A stretch of DNA of 64,000 bases from Coniella vitis (Eukaryota; Ascomycota; Sordariomycetes; Diaporthales; Schizoparmaceae): contig WUJK01000006.1 in the NCBI GenBank assembly GCA_011317545.1, positions 310,001 through 374,000 on the forward strand, given 5' to 3'. The notes under the pieces are model-generated. The model ran no database searches, was not told the DNA's origin, and saw nothing but the letters and a program-made list of their open reading frames with translations. The position numbers and the translations under genes are program-made. Shown in pieces: positions 55,713-64,000 of the stretch; within the stretch, counting starts at the first letter, position 1; each line of letters starts with the position of its first letter.

Positions 55713-56407
55713 CAACTCGACTCAGTTTCATGGCCTGCCAGCCTGCCTAATAATACAAACCGTATCCGTGCTCAGTCCTCTGGGCTCTGGCATTGGGCAA
55801 GACCAAACACGCAGCGCAACACCTCTAATCTCAATTACAATCAAACCCTACCACAAGTGCCAACTGCCTACCAACTACCAACTACCAAGCTGCACCCGCT
55901 TCCCGCTTGCAAATCACCGCAGTCTTCATTCCACCCTTTCATCATCATCATCAATTTCATCATCACCACCTCCCTCCCATTCCGCCTGTTTCATCCCGCC
56001 ACCAGCAGCAATTCACGTCCACTTTTGCCGCCGGATAAGGACACCTCCCCTCCTACACTCGTTGGAGCGCCGTTCACCGTTGACGACTGCAGCCGTTTTG
56101 TCTCGCGCCCCCTCTCGATTCGTGCGACCTGCATCAGCCATCCCTGTTTCAATTACCTCTCTCCCGCAAACTCCGACAACAGCACTCTCACCCGTGACAC
56201 GACAAGGCTAGCCATCTCCACCAGCAACTTCTTCAGCCAGGTCGGCTGTTGCTTTTTCTTGCATTCAACATCCCCGTCGCATATGACACAGTAGCCGGGC
56301 CTACAAGCAGCACCCACTCGGCTTCCCGTCAATCCGACCGAACCCCCCTATCTTTTCGGCTCGCGGCCACCAGTACACCTCTGATCCATCCTCTCCATCC
56401 TCCAGCC

Positions 56408-57356
56408 ATGGCCGACTCCGAGCATGCCATGATGAGCGGCGGCCAAGGCGGCGCCGCAGCAGAGCGCGAAGATGGCGTCGAGATGAAAAAGATAGATGCT
56501 GCGCAGCAGCCCTCGGTCCCGGCCAAGGACGAACCGTCCACAACCACAACAACAATAACAACAACAACCACAGCAGCAGCCATAGCAGAAGCGACAACGA
56601 CAACACCAATAACAATAGAAGAGCAGCAACAAGATGCAGAGGCATCCGCTGCTGCGTCCTCTGTTACCAAAGGCAAGGAGGCTGTTGCGCCCCTCGCCGA
56701 ACAGGATCGGACAGATTCACTGTCAATAGGCGCTGCCGACGCCCCATCCCCCACCACGCCTGCCGAGCCCCTGGATGGCCCTGTCTGCAATATTACGCTA
56801 CTACTGCCCACTGGAGCAAGGCATCCATACAAGATTGACGACCGATATCTGAGCAAGCGCAATGTCGAAGTTCCCGATACTACAGAGTCTGGGAAAAAGG
56901 ACCCCTTCAGCATCAGTGTCTACAAACTCAAGGAGCTCATATTGCGGGAATGGCGCGACGAGTGGGACGGCAAACCAGCCAGCCCGAGTAGTATAAGGTT
57001 GATTCATTTTGGCAAATTACTCGATGATAAGGAGCAATTGAGGAGTAAGTTGCACGCACCCCAACTCAGCCCCCCACAAACTAAAAGTAGCTCCACCGGG
57101 GAACCGCGCACATGGGCGGCCAATTCGAAGAATTTCCCGCCCCCCCCCCCCAAAAAAGAAGAATTGAAGCACGAGATTTGCTTACATTCATATCTTTCTG
57201 CCAGAGTACCGTTTCAGCGCGGAAGCGCCAAATGTCGTCCACATGTCTGTCAAGCCGGCGGAAATGCTGGAGGAAGATGAAGCCGGCAAAGGCAAGAGCA
57301 CTAGTGGAGGCGGCAGGAACAATGAGGGTGGATCTGGCTGTTGTGTCATATTATGA
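56408..57356 (+). CDS. Membrane-anchored ubiquitin-fold protein (MUB/UBL3-like) with CAAX tail
   Basis: Two exons, 56408-57044 and 57205-57356 (donor GTAAGT, acceptor CCAG, phase 1), 262 aa. The frame extends upstream to 56249, but ATG 56408 in CAGCCATGG context is chosen. Residues 1-120 are disordered, with a Thr/Ile stretch from ACA/ATA repeats and Ala/Glu runs. A ubiquitin-like domain follows at about 127-230 (CNITLLLPTGARHPYKIDD, FSISVYKLKELILREWRDEW, SSIRLIHFGKLLDD, KYRFSAEAPNVVHMSVKP). The C-terminus CCVIL is a CAAX box (Cys259-Val-Ile-Leu; Leu favours geranylgeranylation) with Cys258 free for palmitoylation. Members of this family sit on the plasma membrane; in animals UBL3 sorts proteins to vesicles. 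The C-rich intron run at 57140-57151 is not coding. Confidence 0.85.
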
Positions 57357-58161
57357 GACGACGAAAGTTGAATTGGCTGCTGGTCCAAAAGTCAAACTTA
57401 ACGGACCATAGCCAAACTGTTGATAATCCCCCGAATCGACGTCCAACGGTATCAAAACGTACGATGGGAGCCCAATCGCCGCTACCACGTCGCGTATCTC
57501 GTTTGGTTTTGCAGTAGCATCTGCAATTCTCTTATGATATCATGGGGAGATCTTTTTTCATTATTTTGGCTGGTTCTACGAATCGACCGGGCATGAGGAG
57601 CTGGGATTCCTCATCAGGGACGACTATTCATAACGGATCGAGGTCCTTCATATCTTGGTGGGGTAGTATTTCACGAGACTCTTCACCCCCGAGCCACTCT
57701 CGGGCTCTAACGGGAGCTTGGTTGTTTTCCGCGCTATTATGATGGGCTCGAAGTCTTTATTATTTTCTGTCGTAACCAGGAGAGCAGGTATGGGTTCCTA
57801 ATTATGCTGGCGCAACACAATTGGTAATTTTGCTTTTTGGGAGGGTTGGTCGTTGGGTTTTTTGATGTTTCTGTGCAACGTCAAACAGCGTCATGGGCAC
57901 AGACGAAAGCGAAGCAGGCATGTTCATAATTGAGAGTTGACACACTCATCAGTTAATAGAAGCGCCGAACTTGGTCATATGTTCTCTTTGGAATGTTCAT
58001 TTGAACCTGCAGTGCTTGCAAACCGTCTTCCACCTCCCCAGTCACGCAAGTGTCTATGCCAATGTCCGTGTAATGTGTAATAATTGTACAATCTCTGCTT
58101 GCTTCAACTGAACCGAGCAGAAGGCCCATCTTCACCGCCACAACTTCGCCCTTCACATGTT
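57357..58161. other. Convergent intergenic DNA
   Basis: About 800 bases between the MUB stop and UMP1 stop. Nothing recognised. Confidence 0.45.
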
Positions 58162-58728
58162 TCAGATCTTCAGCTTCCTCTCCATTTCCTCGTGCACACC
58201 AACCGCGCTCCTCTGCTCCTCCCCAGTAAAGATGTCCTCCCAGTCCACGCTCGCATCCCGCCCTTTGAGTATGTCCTCGTGCACACTATTCGCCACACCG
58301 CCTCCGAGAGCCATGGGCCGCCACTGACCCTCCCGGGTGATCTTAAGCTCCATGCCGCGGCGAATAGGTTCGGCAACGCCAAAAGTGCGCCGCAGCGACT
58401 CCATGCGCAGATTTTCCTGGGTTGTCTCCCATTGCTTCAGGCGTGCCTCCAGCGGGTGCGCGGAGCTGGGGGTCGTTGAGTTGTTTGTCTGGTTGAAAGG
58501 GTCGGGGCCCACGCCCGCGCGTAGTGTGTCGTGGAGGCCTGGGGCCGAGGGCGCGCCGTGTGCTGAGGGGCGGATATGGGAGAAGGAGGAGGAGTGGGCG
58601 TCGGCGGGGACAATGCGGAGGGACTGTGACATCGGTTTCGTCAGTTTTGGAGATTCATAATAGGAAACATGAAGGAATTCATGAGTTGGACCACATTGAG
58701 AGGGGGGTGGGGGTCCATGACATACCAT
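58162..58728 (-). CDS. UMP1: UMP1/POMP, 20S proteasome maturation factor
   Basis: Two exons, 58728-58726 (ATG only) and 58623-58162, 154 aa; the intron has a GTATGT donor, an ACTGAC branch-like site and CACAG acceptor. The product begins MSLRIVPADA, as UMP1 proteins do. A second possible start, ATG 58632 without splicing, gives MSQSLRIVPADA (156 aa). Core: PSAPGLHDTLRAGVGP, HPLEARLKQWETTQENLRMESLRRTFGVAEPIRRGMELKI, VHEDILKGRDASVDWEDIF, matching the UMP1 family. It is a chaperone of beta-ring assembly and the first substrate of the finished proteasome. The next gene, an ABC ATPase, is divergent across about 500 bases. Confidence 0.9.
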   Translation of the reverse strand: MVCHGPPPPSQCGPTHEFLHVSYYESPKLTKPMSQSLRIVPADAHSSSFSHIRPSAHGAPSAPGLHDTLRAGVGPDPFNQTNNSTTPSSAHPLEARLKQWETTQENLRMESLRRTFGVAEPIRRGMELKITREGQWRPMALGGGVANSVHEDILKGRDASVDWEDIFTGEEQRSAVGVHEEMERKLKI

Positions 58729-59226
58729 CTTAGCGGGCTTGAGAAGAGGTCTTATTTCTCAAGTGGTAATTTTGGGTTCTTTCAGGCGGATTCTTTTTCT
58801 TGGGAACGGGTTGTGATTCTTCTGAGATGCCGAAAGTAGAGAGGATGGCTTTAGAGGGATGTGGAGGTTGTTTGGTTAGTTGGGGCGACGAATGTCGGTT
58901 TGGTAGGAGCTCAGCAGGCATGACACGCAGGCTACCAAGAGCTGCGTGGATGCAGTGCCTGGGGCGCCGCTGCTGCTTGGGATGCCGCTGAGCACGGACC
59001 AGCTCCTGCCCGACTCTGTCATTGCCTCACCCAAACATCAGGTAAGCAAGCATGCCGGGCCTTGGTTCCGTCTCCGGACTACAACCGGGAGACTCGCCGG
59101 CTTATTACCTAAGCTCACAACTTCACTCTCTCCTCCAGATGAGTAACACAGGCGTCAAAAGATCTAGCCAGGTACACTAGACATGAATTACACGAATGAG
59201 CCTTGCCATAGCTCTCAGCTGCCACC
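58729..59226. promoter_or_regulatory. Divergent interval between UMP1 and the ABC ATPase
   Basis: About 500 bases shared as upstream DNA. No motif recognised. Confidence 0.4.
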
Positions 59227-61242
59227 ATGAGGCCCATCCCAGTGCGACCGCCCATAGTCCGCATCAGCAATGGCACCTTTTACCGCCATCATCCCTCCTC
59301 CCAGGCAGGGCAGCATAGTCCTTCCCTTTTTCCTGGCCTCACGTTTGAGCTCCCTTCAGACCCCGCGTCCAAGAACCGCTGGTGTGTTGTAGGCCCCTCG
59401 CTATCCGGCAAGACGACCTTCCTCCAGGTCCTCAGAGGCCAATTGCTGTGCTTGCCACCCACAGCACGAACATATCCCTATCTCGCCACAGATGCCGTTC
59501 CGCACCGTCTCAAAGCTGCCAACCGCGCGTTCCAGTACGTAGGCTTCGACGCCGAGAGCTCAGGCGGAGGGGGCGGAGGGCTCGGCGCAGCCACATCTGC
59601 CTACCTCTCTGCGCGGTACGAGTCACGGCGCGAGAGCACCGATTTCTCCCTGCGCGACTTTCTCCTCGGCAATACCCAGCTCAACCCATTCTCGCTCCCT
59701 GGTGAGAAAGATAATGATGGTATCAGCCCGGCACTGATGGACCGCGTGGTAGCGGACTTGCGGCTGCAGCCGCTGCTGGACCTTCCCGTCGCGTTTCTCT
59801 CCAACGGCCAGGGTCGTCGCGCGCGGATTGCGCGTGCCCTGCTGACGAGTCCTGAGGTGCTTCTCCTTGACGAGCCATTCATGGGACTTGATCCGCCTAC
59901 TGTGGCGTCTTTGAGCCCATTGCTGCATAGTATGGCAGAGAAAGCTGCGCCGAGACTGGTGCTTAGTGCAAGACCGCAAGATCCGCTCCCGGATTGGGTG
60001 ACACACCTTGTGTATCTGCGTACAGACTGCCAAATTGGGACTATGGGTGAGAGAGAGGTTGTCATGGAAGGTCTGCGAAGGTATCTACATGGAGTCAAGA
60101 ATGGCAGCCTCTCGGAAGACGAGGCGATGCCAGTGAGAGCATTAAGGGAAATGGGACGAGTCTTGACGAAGGATGGCATTCGAGGGCTTGGATTGGGTGA
60201 GGAAGGTGAGACCGCCGCTGGTGCTAGCTTACCCAGTACAGAACAAGCGGACAAGAAGAAGGTTGTTGGAGAGCCTCTTGTTGAAATGGAGGGCTGCCAA
60301 GTGAGATACGGTAACAAAATAGCCCTTGGAAATTGGACGGAACAGAAGGACGGCCAGCAACCGACAAAGGGCCTGACGTGGACGGTAAGACGAGGAGAGC
60401 GATGGGGCGTCTTTGGGCCCAATGGCTCAGGAAAGACGACCATTGTGTCGCTGCTCTGCTCAGACCATCCCCAGACATACTGTTTACCAATCAAGCTATT
60501 TGGACGCAGTCGACTGCCCGAACCAGGTTCTGCGCAGCTCCCATTAACTCTGTGGGATATCCAAGCCCGAATCGGCCATTCCAGCCCCGAGGTGCATCAA
60601 CACATCCCTCGGAGCCTGACAATTCGACAAGTCATTGAAAATGCCTGGGCCGACACGTTCTTGCTAAAGGCGAAATTGGACAATGAGGCACGCGCCAAGG
60701 TCGACGCGTGTCTACGGTGGTTTGAGCCAGAACTGAACCCACTACATCACACCAAGCCATCACGCGACGATCTATCGTGGGCGAGCGACTATCTTTTTGG
60801 CGAGCTTTCTTTTGGCACGCAAAGAGTGCTACTCTTCATCCGATCCATGATCAAGAGCCCAGACGTTGTTGTCTTGGACGAGGCTTTCAGCGGCATGGAC
60901 GAAGGCGTGCGGGACAAGTGTATGCTGTTCCTGGCCGAAGGCGAGGCTAAGACATATGCAGCCAGCGCTGGCGAACTTCTTGGCAAGGAAGGCTCCAGCA
61001 CAACCACTAAGGCTGTGGTGGTAGATAGCGAGCAGGCCAAGGCTGGCAATGTCAAGGTGACGGGCTTGTCGGACCAGCAGGCGCTGATTTGCATCAGCCA
61101 CATCAGGGAAGAGGTTCCTGATGCGGTGCGCGAGTGGCTGTGTTTACCAGAGGCCAATTCCGAGATGCCTGCGAGATTTGGCCGTCTGGACGGTCCGTTG
61201 AGAACGGATGTTCGGAGGTGGAATGAGATTTGGGCCATTTAG
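59227..61242 (+). CDS. Soluble twin-domain ABC ATPase (yeast YDR061W-like)
   Basis: One exon, 671 aa, two ABC ATPase domains and no membrane segment. Domain 1: Walker A GPSLSGKTT (56-64), signature region FLSNGQGRRARIARAL (about 198), Walker B VLLLDEPFMGLD. Domain 2: Walker A GPNGSGKTT (about 398-406), signature FGELSFGTQRVLLFIRSM (degenerate), Walker B VVVLDEAFSGMD (about 547-558). The layout, with a Walker A followed by a Pro-rich insert in domain 1, fits the fungal YDR061W group of poorly understood soluble ABC proteins; it is not ABCE, ABCF or EF3. First signature LSNGQ and second LSFGTQ differ from LSGGQ, as is usual in this group. Function unknown; possible mitochondrial role in yeast is from memory. 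Confidence 0.85.
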   Translation: MRPIPVRPPIVRISNGTFYRHHPSSQAGQHSPSLFPGLTFELPSDPASKNRWCVVGPSLSGKTTFLQVLRGQLLCLPPTARTYPYLATDAVPHRLKAANRAFQYVGFDAESSGGGGGGLGAATSAYLSARYESRRESTDFSLRDFLLGNTQLNPFSLPGEKDNDGISPALMDRVVADLRLQPLLDLPVAFLSNGQGRRARIARALLTSPEVLLLDEPFMGLDPPTVASLSPLLHSMAEKAAPRLVLSARPQDPLPDWVTHLVYLRTDCQIGTMGEREVVMEGLRRYLHGVKNGSLSEDEAMPVRALREMGRVLTKDGIRGLGLGEEGETAAGASLPSTEQADKKKVVGEPLVEMEGCQVRYGNKIALGNWTEQKDGQQPTKGLTWTVRRGERWGVFGPNGSGKTTIVSLLCSDHPQTYCLPIKLFGRSRLPEPGSAQLPLTLWDIQARIGHSSPEVHQHIPRSLTIRQVIENAWADTFLLKAKLDNEARAKVDACLRWFEPELNPLHHTKPSRDDLSWASDYLFGELSFGTQRVLLFIRSMIKSPDVVVLDEAFSGMDEGVRDKCMLFLAEGEAKTYAASAGELLGKEGSSTTTKAVVVDSEQAKAGNVKVTGLSDQQALICISHIREEVPDAVREWLCLPEANSEMPARFGRLDGPLRTDVRRWNEIWAI

Positions 61243-63046
61243 ATAACTGACATCGTTGCCACGGCACGGTGCACTATTGCAAAATGACTTGACCTAAGTC
61301 ACGTTCTGCTCCGCTCATCGCTAGCCATGTCCAATTGCAGATTGAGAGGCACAGTTAAGCCTATCTATCGTGGTCTGCGCCTTGACTCATGCAATGTCGG
61401 TATAATGGGTAACATATGCTGCATTGAGTGGTCTGTGGGTATCCGTGTTCGTCTCGTATTGGCAACTGCGTTCAAGCGGGTGATGCTGTGTATGCTTAGT
61501 TGACAACAAATACACCAACCAGTTCAGGTCTGACTAAAGAACAATATCGTCTTATCCTCATTCGAAATGGAGTTCAGGATTGTTTCGGCGGTTCCTGATA
61601 TCATAGTAAACGAGGCGGAAGAAAACATTGTTTTGGGCTCCCATTTTCGCTCATGTGACAAATCAGAAAATATAAACAAGCGCCTCAACCTTCCGGGAAA
61701 GGAAGAAAAGAAGGAAAGAGCGGGGGGAAAACCCAACAGCAAAATGAGGCATGCAATTTAGATATGTACCATACTCTGCTCGCCTCAGAAATAGCACAAT
61801 TACACATACAACTCGTTATGGAGCCTCTTTGTTGTCGTGCATCAGCCCAAGCCCGACAAGGCAACCTCGTTGATGGAGCCGAGCACAGCGGTGCCTGACT
61901 ACGAATTCCTTGCATAACGAGACTGGGGTATCTGGGGAAAATTCGTTTCCTTTTTATTTTGAGATACTATGTACATAGTACCTAGGTAGTGATACGTATC
62001 GAGACAAAGTGTTCCGTATGAATACAATTCAAGTTCATGTAAGGCGTTTGGAACTTAAAATAAGCATACTCTTGTCTTGTATCAAAATGAAAGTCGTTGC
62101 GGCTATATATCGCTTGAGCCAATGAATATGCCACATGGTCCAAAATAAACCTACCATGTACATAGTATGTATAGTAAACACATAATACGAGATACCTCAA
62201 CAAGAACCCTTGTCCAAGAGGCTGACAAGACTATAGATCGTGAATGGGCAAGTGAAGGAACCACATGGACAATGTATAGCGCAATGGCGAAGGTCCTGTC
62301 TCGGTCTGCTTTTCTTGCGTAAACCTGCCAGCCTCTTGATTTTTTCTATATTGGGCATGTGCGTGGGAAGACAGGCAGGGGCAGGCCTAGGCGGCTCCAC
62401 TGAATAAGGTAGCGGGCTGTCAGGGACCCACCGTGACAGACGGTATGATTGGCGCACTGGGGTCAAGGCGGCTGCGGGATGAATTTGGGTGGGCTGGGCT
62501 GCGTCACGCCAGCCACCCAAAGACGCCCTATCTAATCGACGCGTTGCTGTGGATACGCGCACTTATGGTACGCAGGACAGTGCCGCCCACCCAAAACACT
62601 TCCCAGCCCGCACATATCCCAGATGTCCTCTCTCCACTGGGAGAGGAGACAAGGGACTTGCGGCAGCGTTCTGGCTGGGTGGACATTTTGTCTGTCTGTC
62701 TGCATGGCAACATCCACTTTGGCCATGCTTGCTCTTGCAGTTGGTTGCTCCTCCTGCTCTTCTGTTCCTGATCTTGAACTGTACTCGCTCTTCTTTCTTC
62801 TCCATTTCATTCTTCTCCCAACCTCTTCTGGGAAGTCAAGACCCAAGAACCTACCTTCCTTTTCTACTTACACACATCTCTCTCCAAGCTAATTCTGCCT
62901 AAGATCCCCATTGCAGAGAATTCAGCTCCCAACAGTCAGCAGTAAATCATTCGTGCCTTCTCTCCCGCTTCAGGTCGAGGCACGGCCTCCCGGACCAGCC
63001 AATTCTAGACTGCCTGCCCGCCTGTCGCTCAAATACACAGCGCAGA
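61243..63046. other. 1.8 kb intergenic DNA with a 16-base palindrome
   Basis: Upstream of the last gene. Contains TACTATGTACATAGTA (61965-61980), a perfect palindrome made of both motif orientations, and TACATAGTA again at 62159-62167. 62740-62900 is pyrimidine-rich. ORFs on the minus strand (62197-62562, 62532-62846) lack domains. Confidence 0.55.
61965..62167. promoter_or_regulatory. TACTATGTACATAGTA palindrome and a second TACATAGTA
   Basis: Palindrome at 61965-61980 and exact motif at 62159-62167, about 900-1080 bases upstream of the last gene. Candidate binding site for a dimeric regulator (inference). Confidence 0.55.
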
Positions 63047-64000
63047 ATGGACCGCCCAACCACGCCCTCGCTGCCGCCAGACTATGGTCGTCCCTACTAT
63101 GGCGACGATGACGACCTTCCCCTCGGCCAAGGCAGCACCGCCGCCGCCGTGAGGTTGCTAACGTCTATGGATGAGGATATGTCACCTGGTCGGCCGTATG
63201 TTTCTCCTTCTTCTCCCTCGCCGACTGCTGGGGCCAAGGCTTCCCCGCGAGTAGGCGCTTCCTCTCCGACTCCGCGGCCCTCGTTCAAGCGACAAGGAGC
63301 CGGCACTGTCAAGTTTGACCTCGAGCCGCTTAATACTGCTGCTGAGCGCGGCCGGGCTACTACACTGCGCGCACGGGCTTCCACAGCCAAACTGCAAAAG
63401 AAGACCACTCTCGATTATGAACCGGAGGGGGATCTTGCGTCGGCACTGCCCTTCATCCCAAAGGGCAGCTCCCCGCGCAGGGAGCTGCTGAGGAGGTCTA
63501 CCAGCGAGCTTGAAGCCCATCAACGGCCTTCACCAGTGCAGCATGACGAAAACTTACCAGCCAATAATTCTAGTAGCCCCAACACGCGCAATGCCTATCA
63601 GCCCTCGGTCTTCTCCACACACTCACACTCTCGCCATGCCTCCATCATCGACCCGCCCAGCATGCCCCCGCCAGACTCAACCTACGTACCCTTCCGGCGC
63701 CACGACGACGATGGCGCTCACCGCGGATCATACAGCCCTACGAGATCTGACTATGGCGGCAGAATGTCGCCCGTTTCTCCTACCTACGAGCCGGCCGCCA
63801 TCAACGGCAGCCCCAGACCCGGAAGCCCCTCGTCAAGATATGGCGGCAGCCCGAGGCGCCCTCTACCTCCGATGCCGCTCTTTTCTGGACGGCCCCGGTC
63901 ATCCTTTGCCGACGAGGCAACTGTTTCCATTCCCCTGGGTGCCGAAGCTGAGGATGTCTTCGCCGACCCAGAATCCCCTGACTTTGTCGGGGAGAAAATG
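63047..64000 (+). CDS. N-terminal part of a Ser/Pro-rich protein, cut by the window end
   Basis: Open frame of 318 codons from ATG 63047 to the last base, no stop. The visible part is disordered and rich in Ser, Pro and Arg with repeated SPRRP/SPSSR/SPTP-like phosphorylation-type sequences, PPDYGRPYYGDDDD at the start, and LPPMPLFSGRPRSSFADEATVSIPLGAEAEDVFADPESPD near the end. I do not recognise a domain. Long disordered leaders of this kind precede membrane synthases (for example glycosyltransferase-2 wall enzymes) in fungi, but the catalytic part lies outside the window, so no function is assigned. Confidence 0.7.
   Translation, partial: MDRPTTPSLPPDYGRPYYGDDDDLPLGQGSTAAAVRLLTSMDEDMSPGRPYVSPSSPSPTAGAKASPRVGASSPTPRPSFKRQGAGTVKFDLEPLNTAAERGRATTLRARASTAKLQKKTTLDYEPEGDLASALPFIPKGSSPRRELLRRSTSELEAHQRPSPVQHDENLPANNSSSPNTRNAYQPSVFSTHSHSRHASIIDPPSMPPPDSTYVPFRRHDDDGAHRGSYSPTRSDYGGRMSPVSPTYEPAAINGSPRPGSPSSRYGGSPRRPLPPMPLFSGRPRSSFADEATVSIPLGAEAEDVFADPESPDFVGEKM

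Larger units (their letters stand above)
52558..56407. other. 3.8 kb gene-free interval
   Basis: The longest gap in the window. 52560-54400 is AT-rich, 54400-55400 GC-richer; ORFs in both look accidental. 55480-55720 holds four exact copies of the recurrent motif, and 55800-56400 is a CA/CT-rich leader of the MUB gene with TCATCATCATCA and CCATCC repeats. No transposon open reading frame or terminal repeat recognised. Confidence 0.55.

Noticed and set aside
52558..56407. Possible transposon remnant in the 3.8 kb gap
   Set aside because: No transposase-like frame, long terminal repeats or inverted ends seen; only short motifs and simple repeats.

Overview
The window looks like nuclear DNA of a filamentous ascomycete (Pezizomycotina, most likely Sordariomycetes, perhaps Hypocreales). 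The reasons are genes split by short introns of about 50-130 bases with GTAAGT/GTATGT-type donors, monocistronic genes on both strands, intergenic gaps from a few hundred bases to 3.8 kb, and fungus-typical families: GH71 alpha-1,3-glucanase, secreted CVNH lectin, GPI-anchored Ser/Thr-rich proteins, and a CAAX-tailed ubiquitin-fold protein. No cluster, plasmid, CRISPR or complete transposon is visible. I rebuilt exon-intron models by eye, so coordinates are approximate where noted.

Layout. 0-12 kb: mitoribosomal mL44, a small complex I subunit with a split start codon, an intron-containing tRNA-Arg(CCG), an unknown membrane protein, an alpha/beta hydrolase, a permuted papain-like protein of unknown role, and exonuclease V. 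12-26 kb: an F-box protein whose intron is in frame, a GPI/chitin-binding-like protein, the ER mannosyltransferase ALG9, the H/ACA snoRNP factor NAF1, a 3.4 kb gene-free interval, and a single-pass SH3 protein. 26-37 kb: a cupin, a secreted M28 aminopeptidase with an in-frame TAG where a Trp is expected, a His/Gln-rich orphan with a tandem repeat, the L1-domain ribosome-biogenesis protein (Utp30/Cic1), a HAD phosphatase and a CVNH lectin. 37-50 kb: GH71 glucanase, an SDR oxidoreductase, a secreted Gly/Ala-rich protein, EMC4 and the AP-1 beta adaptin. 50-64 kb: a GPI Ser/Thr-rich protein with symmetrical exons, a 3.8 kb gene-free interval, a MUB/UBL3-type protein, UMP1, a soluble twin-ABC ATPase and the start of an unidentified Pro/Ser-rich protein cut by the window edge.

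Most genes are unrelated housekeeping functions (mitochondrion, ER glycosylation and membrane insertion, vesicle coats, proteasome assembly, ribosome/snoRNP biogenesis) mixed with a secretome that could act at the cell wall. The two observations most worth following are (1) the lone amber codon in the otherwise intact aminopeptidase, which fits the UAG-to-UGG A-to-I mRNA editing known in Sordariomycetes but could also be a simple pseudogene, and (2) an over-represented palindromic motif, TACATAGTA/TACTATGTA, found only between genes and clustered upstream of several of them.
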